Assembly (NCBI GenBank): GCA_964462985.1
Contig: CAYXAA010000020.1
Span: 1 to 64,000 of the forward strand
Reading direction: 5' to 3'
From: CAYXAA01 sp964462985
GTDB lineage: Bacteria; Pseudomonadota; Alphaproteobacteria; Rhizobiales; Stappiaceae
Length of the DNA: 64,000 nt
In this document: positions 59,308 through 64,000 of the stretch, piece by piece
Numbering within the stretch: the first letter of the stretch is position 1
Layout of the letters: every line of letters begins with the position of its first letter
Notes under the pieces: generated by a model
What the model was told of the DNA's origin: nothing
The model's input: the letters and a program-made list of their open reading frames with translations, nothing else
Databases searched by the model: none
Program-made: the position numbers and the translations under genes

Positions 59308-60954
59308 ATGGAGCGTTTCGCTGCCTTGCTGGACAGGCTCTCTACCGAGCCGCGCCGAACCGGCAAGCTTGCGCTCATCACCGACTATTTCCGCAAGGTG
59401 CCGGATCCTGAGCGCGGCCTGGCGCTGGCCGCGCTGACCGGAGAACTCTCCTTTACCCACGCCAAACCCGCGCTCTTGCGCGGGCTTGTGGCTGAGCGCA
59501 CCGATCCGGTCCTGTTCGCACTGTCCTATGATTTCGTCGGCGACCTGTCGGAAACCATCGCGCTGATGTGGCCAGCGCCGGACCGGGAAAGCAACGAGCC
59601 GCCGTTCCTGTCGGAGGTGGTCGCCCGCCTCCAGGCCGCACGAAAGGCGGAGGTGGCGGGAATGATCACCGCCTGGCTCGACGCCCTCGACGAGACCGGG
59701 CGCTGGGCCCTGCTCAAGCTCGTCACCGGCGGCCTGCGCGTTGGCGTCTCTGCCCGGCTTGCCAAGACGGCCGTTGCCGCGCTCGGGTCGCTCTCCCCCG
59801 ATGATGTCGAACATGTCTGGCACGGGTTGCAGCCGCCCTATGCGGCGTTGTTCGCGTGGGCCGAAGGCAAGGGACCCCGCCCCGAGACGGATGATCCGGC
59901 GCCGTTCCGCCCCCCGATGCTCGCTCATGCGCTCACGCAAGCCGACCTCGACGGCCTCGCGCCCGCAGACTTCGTGGCCGAATGGAAGTGGGACGGCATC
60001 CGCGTCCAGATGAGCGGCGGTCGTGACAGCGCCGGGCGGCTGCGCCGCCGCCTGTTCTCGCGCTCCGGCGACGACATTTCAGCGGCCTTCCCGGAGCTGG
60101 TCGAGAGCTATGAGGTGGATGCGGCGATTGACGGTGAACTGCTCGCCGTTGGGGGAGACGGCCGCGTTCTGTCGTTCAATGTTCTGCAGCAGCGCCTCAA
60201 CCGCAAGACCGTGACGGCGCGGCTGATCTCCGATTATCCGGTGGCGATCCGGGCCTATGATCTGCTCGCCGCAGCGGGCGAAGATCTGCGCGAGCTGCCC
60301 TTCAGTGAGCGCCGGCGCCGGCTCGAGGCCCTGGTCGCCGATCTCGACCCGCAACGCTTCGACGTGTCGCCCATCGTGCCGTTCACCGGCTGGGAAGAGC
60401 TTGCCGCTGCCCGGGCCGATCCGGCATCGGCGGATGCCGGCGCCGACGCCGCCGCCGTCGAGGGCATCATGCTGAAGCGCAGCGAGGCGCCCTATGTCCC
60501 AGGTCGGCCGAAGGGCCTGTGGTTCAAGTGGAAGCGGGATCCCCATTTGATCGATGCCGTGCTGATGTACGCCCAACGCGGCCACGGCAAGCGCTCATCG
60601 CTTTACTCCGACTACACCTTCGGCATCTGGCGCACCGCAGCGGCGGGTCCCGAACTGGTGCCGGTCGGCAAGGCCTATTTCGGCTTCACCGACGAGGAAC
60701 TGGCGGAGATCGACCGCTTCGTCCGCCGCAACACCGTGAACCGGTTCGGACCGGTTCGCGAAGTCGTCCACGAACCCGAAACGGGGCTGGTGTTTGAGGT
60801 CGCTTTCGAGGGCATCGCGCGCTCCGGCCGGCACAAGTCCGGGCTGGCGCTGCGCTTTCCAAGGATTTCTCGTCTGCGCTGGGATAAGCCCCCTGCGGAG
60901 GCCGACCGCATAGAAACTCTCGAAGCGCTCCTCGACGCCAAAGACGGGGGTTGA
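59308..60954 (+). CDS. ATP-dependent DNA ligase of the ligase-associated repair set
   Basis: A 548-residue ligase with the nucleotidyl-transfer motif I K227-x-D-G (EWKWDGIRVQ), motif IIIa-type FSRSGDDISAAFPEL, DGELLAVGGDGRVLSFNVLQ, motif IV-type EGIMLKRSEAPYVPGRPKGL and motif V WFKWKRDPHLIDAVL. The N-terminal DNA-binding domain (1-200) and C-terminal OB domain are present. This is the ligase also annotated cisplatin damage response ATP-dependent DNA ligase in alphaproteobacteria. ATG 59308 follows a ribosome-binding-site-poor leader and begins the conserved MERFAALLDRL. Confidence 0.93.
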   Translation: MERFAALLDRLSTEPRRTGKLALITDYFRKVPDPERGLALAALTGELSFTHAKPALLRGLVAERTDPVLFALSYDFVGDLSETIALMWPAPDRESNEPPFLSEVVARLQAARKAEVAGMITAWLDALDETGRWALLKLVTGGLRVGVSARLAKTAVAALGSLSPDDVEHVWHGLQPPYAALFAWAEGKGPRPETDDPAPFRPPMLAHALTQADLDGLAPADFVAEWKWDGIRVQMSGGRDSAGRLRRRLFSRSGDDISAAFPELVESYEVDAAIDGELLAVGGDGRVLSFNVLQQRLNRKTVTARLISDYPVAIRAYDLLAAAGEDLRELPFSERRRRLEALVADLDPQRFDVSPIVPFTGWEELAAARADPASADAGADAAAVEGIMLKRSEAPYVPGRPKGLWFKWKRDPHLIDAVLMYAQRGHGKRSSLYSDYTFGIWRTAAAGPELVPVGKAYFGFTDEELAEIDRFVRRNTVNRFGPVREVVHEPETGLVFEVAFEGIARSGRHKSGLALRFPRISRLRWDKPPAEADRIETLEALLDAKDGG

Positions 60955-61051
60955 TCGCGAGCCCGGCCCGGCGCAGGGTGGCGGGCGCCCCACATTGGCA
61001 ACGGCGGCCGGTGCCCGGCAAGTCGCCGGATTGTGGACGGCAGGAGACATT

Positions 61052-61672
61052 ATGCAGCGCGTCATCGAGTACTACTATACGCATGTCTCGCCGTGGGCCT
61101 ATCTCGGCCATCGTGCCTTCCTCGACCTCGCCGACCGCCACGGCTACGCGATCCGCTTCAAGCCGGTGCTGCTTGGACCGGTGTTTGCCGAGTCGGGCGG
61201 TCTGCCGCTGTCCAAGCGCCACCCGCTGCGCCAGGCCTATCGGCTGGTCGAACTGCAGCGCTGGCGCGAGAAGCGCGGCCTGCCGCTGAACCTGAGGCCG
61301 CGGCATTTTCCCGCCGACCCGTCGCTCGCCGACCGGATCGCGCTGGCGCTTGCGCTCGAGGGCGGCCCGGCCGGCGCCTTCACCGAGGCGGCCTTCCGGC
61401 TGACGTGGGTCGACGACCGCGACATCTCCGACCGTCCCGTGCTCGCGGCAGTGCTGGAGACCCTGGGTCTCGATACGGACAAGGTTCTGACGGCGGCCGA
61501 CGGCAGGGACATTGAGGACCGCTATGTCAGCCATCAGTCCGATGCGCTCGCCGCCGGCGTGTTCGGTTCGCCAAGCTATGTTCTGAACGGCGAGGTATTC
61601 TGGGGGCAGGACAGGCTGGATCTGCTGGAGGATGCACTGACGAGCGGCCGTCAGCCCTATCGGCCGGATTGA
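61052..61672 (+). CDS. DsbA-family (2-hydroxychromene-2-carboxylate isomerase-like) protein
   Basis: A 206-residue thioredoxin-like protein of the kappa-GST/2-hydroxychromene-2-carboxylate isomerase type: IEYYYTHVSPWAYLGHRAFL with the family serine, LLGPVFAESGGLPLSKRH, and the C-terminal GVFGSPSYVLNGEVFWGQDR. It lacks the CxxC of oxidoreductases. It may act on glutathione conjugates in aromatic or xenobiotic breakdown; the real substrate is unknown. GGAGA precedes the ATG at 61052. Confidence 0.87.
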   Translation: MQRVIEYYYTHVSPWAYLGHRAFLDLADRHGYAIRFKPVLLGPVFAESGGLPLSKRHPLRQAYRLVELQRWREKRGLPLNLRPRHFPADPSLADRIALALALEGGPAGAFTEAAFRLTWVDDRDISDRPVLAAVLETLGLDTDKVLTAADGRDIEDRYVSHQSDALAAGVFGSPSYVLNGEVFWGQDRLDLLEDALTSGRQPYRPD

Positions 61673-61804
61673 GGCGCTCGGCGTCATGTTCGCCCGAGCT
61701 TGCGCAGGATGCCTTGAAACTTTGCAATCGATCGCCCATTCCGCAGTGAAGCGCATTCATCCGGATAGGGGTGATCTGGCCGTTCCGGCGGCGGGAGGTG
61801 ACTG

Positions 61805-62335
61805 ATGACGATACGACCTCTGCTGTTCTCCTTCGTGCTGCTTGCGCCGCTCGCCGCGTTCGCGCAGGGCGCGACGCCCGACCCCACGGAGACCCCGGAT
61901 GGCGGGCCGGAGGCAACGGTGCTCGACACCGATCGCTTCATGTTGTCCGAAACCGGTGACGGTGTGTTGAGGCTCGACCGCAGCACTGGCCGCGTCTCGC
62001 TGTGCCGCGAGGCCAATGGTGCATGGCGCTGTGCGCCGGTGGCCGACGCCGAACGGGCGCTCGAAGCCGAAATCGAGCGATTGACCACGGAAAATCTCCG
62101 GCTTTCGGCGCGCAACCGCGAACTCGAGGCCAAGATCCTGGCCATCAGCCGCTCCGCCCAGGACGCAATGGGTGACACGCCGGAAGCCGGCAGGCGCGAA
62201 GACGGCGGCTCATCGCTTTCGCGCGAGGACGAGGAAGAGATCGACCGCGCCCTCGACTTCACCGAAAAGGCGATGCGCCGCTTCTTCGACCTCATGAAGA
62301 CGCTGCGCGACGAGTTCGAGGACCGGACCCGCTAG
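61805..62335 (+). CDS. Exported coiled-coil protein of unknown function
   Basis: A 176-residue protein with signal peptide (IRPLLFSFVLLAPLAAFA). After a linker it reads ETGDGVLRLDRSTGRVSLCR with a Cys pair (SLCRE and WRCAP) and then a long charged coiled coil (AERALEAEIERLTTENLRLS, RELEAKILAISRSAQ) and an acidic tail. Unknown family to me. It resembles small periplasmic proteins that bind envelope partners. No operon partner is obvious. Confidence 0.7.
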   Translation: MTIRPLLFSFVLLAPLAAFAQGATPDPTETPDGGPEATVLDTDRFMLSETGDGVLRLDRSTGRVSLCREANGAWRCAPVADAERALEAEIERLTTENLRLSARNRELEAKILAISRSAQDAMGDTPEAGRREDGGSSLSREDEEEIDRALDFTEKAMRRFFDLMKTLRDEFEDRTR

Positions 62336-62418
62336 CCTGGCGACCCCGCAGGCCGTGGGATGCGTGGGGCCGAACGTGCTCGGCCGCCTTCCCGCACCGC
62401 TCGCCGGCAGACCGCCCG

Positions 62419-63282
62419 TCAGGACAGGACCATTGATGCGATCGCCTTGCGAACCTCCGGCTCAAGGGGGACAGCCTTGCGCGTGTCGAGGTCCATGGCT
62501 AGCGCGACGACGTCGCAGACGGCCGCAAGCCGGTTGGCGCGGGCCTCGAACATGTGGTGGCGGAAGCTGAAGATGGTGTTGGAAGCCCCGGTCAGGCCGC
62601 TGATTACCACGACCGGATCGCCGAGCTTCAGGGGCCCCGCCCATGCGAGCTTCATCTCCACCGCCACGCGGCCGAGGCCGCGTTCGGCAAGCCAGTCCGG
62701 CGCCATCGGCGTCCTGGCCCAGATGTGCGGTGCTGCCTCGGTGAAGCGACCCAACGCGAAACCGTCGTCGGCGCGGCCGTCAGGACCGAGGTCGCGCTGC
62801 AGCACCGTCGAGCGGTTGACGACGGCAGCACCGGCCCTGATCAGCGCCTCGGGTGTCGCCTTCAGCGCCGGCACCGTGGCCGGCAGCCCGCGCGGCGCTG
62901 CGGTCTCGGGCATGGCATTCTCCGCGTCGCGGAAGCGCCTGCGCAGTTCCCGGATCTTGCTTTCCGGCGGTGAGTAGCCGTCGACCGCGGTTGCCGCCAG
63001 CCGGTCGCCTTCGCGGAGTTCGTGGACCACCGTCAGCATGTGCGGACCGTCAAAGGCGATGAACGAGCGTCCCGTAATCATGGCGCCGCAACGCAGTTCG
63101 CAATGATAGCGCACGTGCCGGACCCGCCGACTGCCGACCAGCGCATCGCTAAGGCCGGAGAGCAGTCGGAACTGCCGGTCGGCCTCTTCGAAGCGCGTGA
63201 AGTAGAACTGGACGTTGAGGTGGTCGTTCTCGTCGCATTCCCAGCGGTTGACGGAGGAAAACAGGGTCTCGAACGCAGGCAT
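62419..63282 (-). CDS. Double-hotdog acyl-CoA thioesterase-like protein
   Basis: A 287-residue protein with two consecutive hotdog thioesterase domains. The first has NRWECDENDHLNVQFYFTRF with the catalytic-type aspartate and the HVRYHCELRCGAMITGRSFI strand; the second has LGRVAVEMKLAWAGPLKLGD and TIFSFRHHMFEARANRLAAV. The substrate (acyl-CoA or acyl-ACP) is not known. ATG 63282 is used; the frame is open upstream into the next gene. Confidence 0.85.
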   Translation of the reverse strand: MPAFETLFSSVNRWECDENDHLNVQFYFTRFEEADRQFRLLSGLSDALVGSRRVRHVRYHCELRCGAMITGRSFIAFDGPHMLTVVHELREGDRLAATAVDGYSPPESKIRELRRRFRDAENAMPETAAPRGLPATVPALKATPEALIRAGAAVVNRSTVLQRDLGPDGRADDGFALGRFTEAAPHIWARTPMAPDWLAERGLGRVAVEMKLAWAGPLKLGDPVVVISGLTGASNTIFSFRHHMFEARANRLAAVCDVVALAMDLDTRKAVPLEPEVRKAIASMVLS

Positions 63283-63415
63283 TGAGTTTCCTTGCAAGGT
63301 CGGCGAACCGTCATGGGGATCGGATGAGCACCCCAGAAGCTGAGTGTTTGAGACGGTCTCTGCACCGGAGAGGGCGCAGGTTGCGTGCATGGGCGGGAAG
63401 ATGACCCGCGGCGCC

Positions 63416-64000
63416 TTAGGGGGCGCCCCGGTTGGCCGCGTGGTCGATGAGAAACCGGTCGATTGCCGCGTTCGCCGCATCCGCGATCGCGAGCGGATAG
63501 TTGTGGAAGACGTGGCAGCCGCCAGGGTAGACGGCGAGTTCTGCCGGGTTGCCGGCGGCGAGCCAGCGTGCGGCCATGAACAGGCTGTCGTCGGTGAGCG
63601 GATCGTGGGTTCCGACCGAGAAATGGGCCGACGGCAGACCCGAAAGGTCGGCAAGCAGCGGAGAGATGTCCGGATCGGCCGGATCCTGTCCCCGCGCCAG
63701 ATAGTGCCGCACGAACATTTCCACGTCGCGGGTATTGAGGACGAGCTTTTCGCTCCCCCAGCGCCGTGCACTTGGCGTCAGCCTGAGGTCGAACATGCCG
63801 GCGATGAAGACGGCGGCGGAAAAGGGTGTCAATCCGTGGCGGTCGCGCAGGCGGATCAGCGTCGTCGCCGTGAGGTTGCCGCCAGCAGAATCTCCGCCTA
63901 TGGCAAAGCGGTCGACGCCGAGGCGCCTCGCTCCCTCGCCGACAAGCCAGAGCGCCGCTGCCTCGCAGTCGTCAGGGCCTTGCGGATAGGGGTGCTCGGG
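63416..64000 (-). CDS. HSL-family esterase/lipase (alpha/beta hydrolase), 5' truncated by the window end
   Basis: The 194 visible C-terminal residues of an alpha/beta hydrolase. The nucleophile elbow GGDSAGGNL (GDSAG, the hormone-sensitive lipase signature), the catalytic aspartate in VGTHDPLTDD and histidine in GGCHVFHNY are in the usual order. Its start lies beyond the window edge. Divergence toward a common acyl-ester role with the thioesterase gene is only suggested by adjacency. Confidence 0.9.
   Translation of the reverse strand, partial: PEHPYPQGPDDCEAAALWLVGEGARRLGVDRFAIGGDSAGGNLTATTLIRLRDRHGLTPFSAAVFIAGMFDLRLTPSARRWGSEKLVLNTRDVEMFVRHYLARGQDPADPDISPLLADLSGLPSAHFSVGTHDPLTDDSLFMAARWLAAGNPAELAVYPGGCHVFHNYPLAIADAANAAIDRFLIDHAANRGAP

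Overview
The window is visibly GC-rich DNA with tightly packed genes. Gene content points to an alphaproteobacterium of the order Hyphomicrobiales (Rhizobiales): a GcrA cell-cycle regulator, a SAM-II riboswitch in front of metZ, a class I (archaeal-type) lysyl-tRNA synthetase, choXWV/betIAB choline genes, a duplicated-domain dCTP deaminase and a PodJ-like polar protein. I cannot name the genus. One run of exactly 100 N (41515-41614) shows that this is a draft assembly.

Layout. 1-2264: end of the pst phosphate system (pstB, phoU, phoB). 2353-6490: gcrA, facing away from the argD-argF-hslO operon, which has start/stop overlaps and a structured 5' leader. 6553-11122: an accessory stretch with an alpha/beta hydrolase, an orphan solute-binding protein, a membrane glycosyltransferase with an MshEN-like N-terminus, and a heavily frameshifted DUF995-like pseudogene. 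11311-15342: tRNA-Gly(TCC), dCTP deaminase, SAM-II riboswitch plus metZ, a CDP-alcohol phosphatidyltransferase and apaG. 15480-20769: a PAS-PAS-GGDEF-EAL protein, then a locus of exported proteins built around a caspase-like protease and a stand-alone copy of its cysteine-rich C-terminal module, and a TerB-like protein. 21026-25927: lysK, an SNase-like protein, a self-cleaving S24 repressor with its likely operators, a DUF952 protein and pyrD.

26039-34312 is a complete choline-to-glycine-betaine module. betI, betA, a Cys/Met-metabolism PLP enzyme and betB are on the minus strand. They diverge from the choXWV choline ABC transporter across a region with two different perfect palindromes; one resembles a BetI operator. 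34319-38178: a MATE exporter, an NTF2-like protein with two palindromic operators, a histone-deacetylase-like hydrolase, a small membrane protein and an exported beta-trefoil protein. 38195-45946: a beta-oxidation operon (MerR/LiuR-type regulator, two acyl-CoA dehydrogenases, a GST, fadA broken by the assembly gap, fadB) with a MerR-type palindrome.

46357-54224: a 1318-residue PodJ-like protein, a TauE/SafE exporter translationally coupled to a TIGR02186 protein, and a Kup potassium transporter. 54246-60954 is the ligase-associated DNA-repair set (PdeM nuclease, Lhr-type helicase, metallo-beta-lactamase exonuclease, ATP-dependent ligase) split into two divergent arms, with an NTF2-like protein between exonuclease and ligase. 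61052-64000: a DsbA-family isomerase, an exported coiled-coil protein, a double-hotdog thioesterase and the C-terminal part of an HSL-family esterase.

No CRISPR array, complete insertion sequence, prophage or rRNA operon was seen. The least explained loci are the caspase-like locus, the MshEN-like glycosyltransferase, the second palindrome in front of choXWV and the argD leader.
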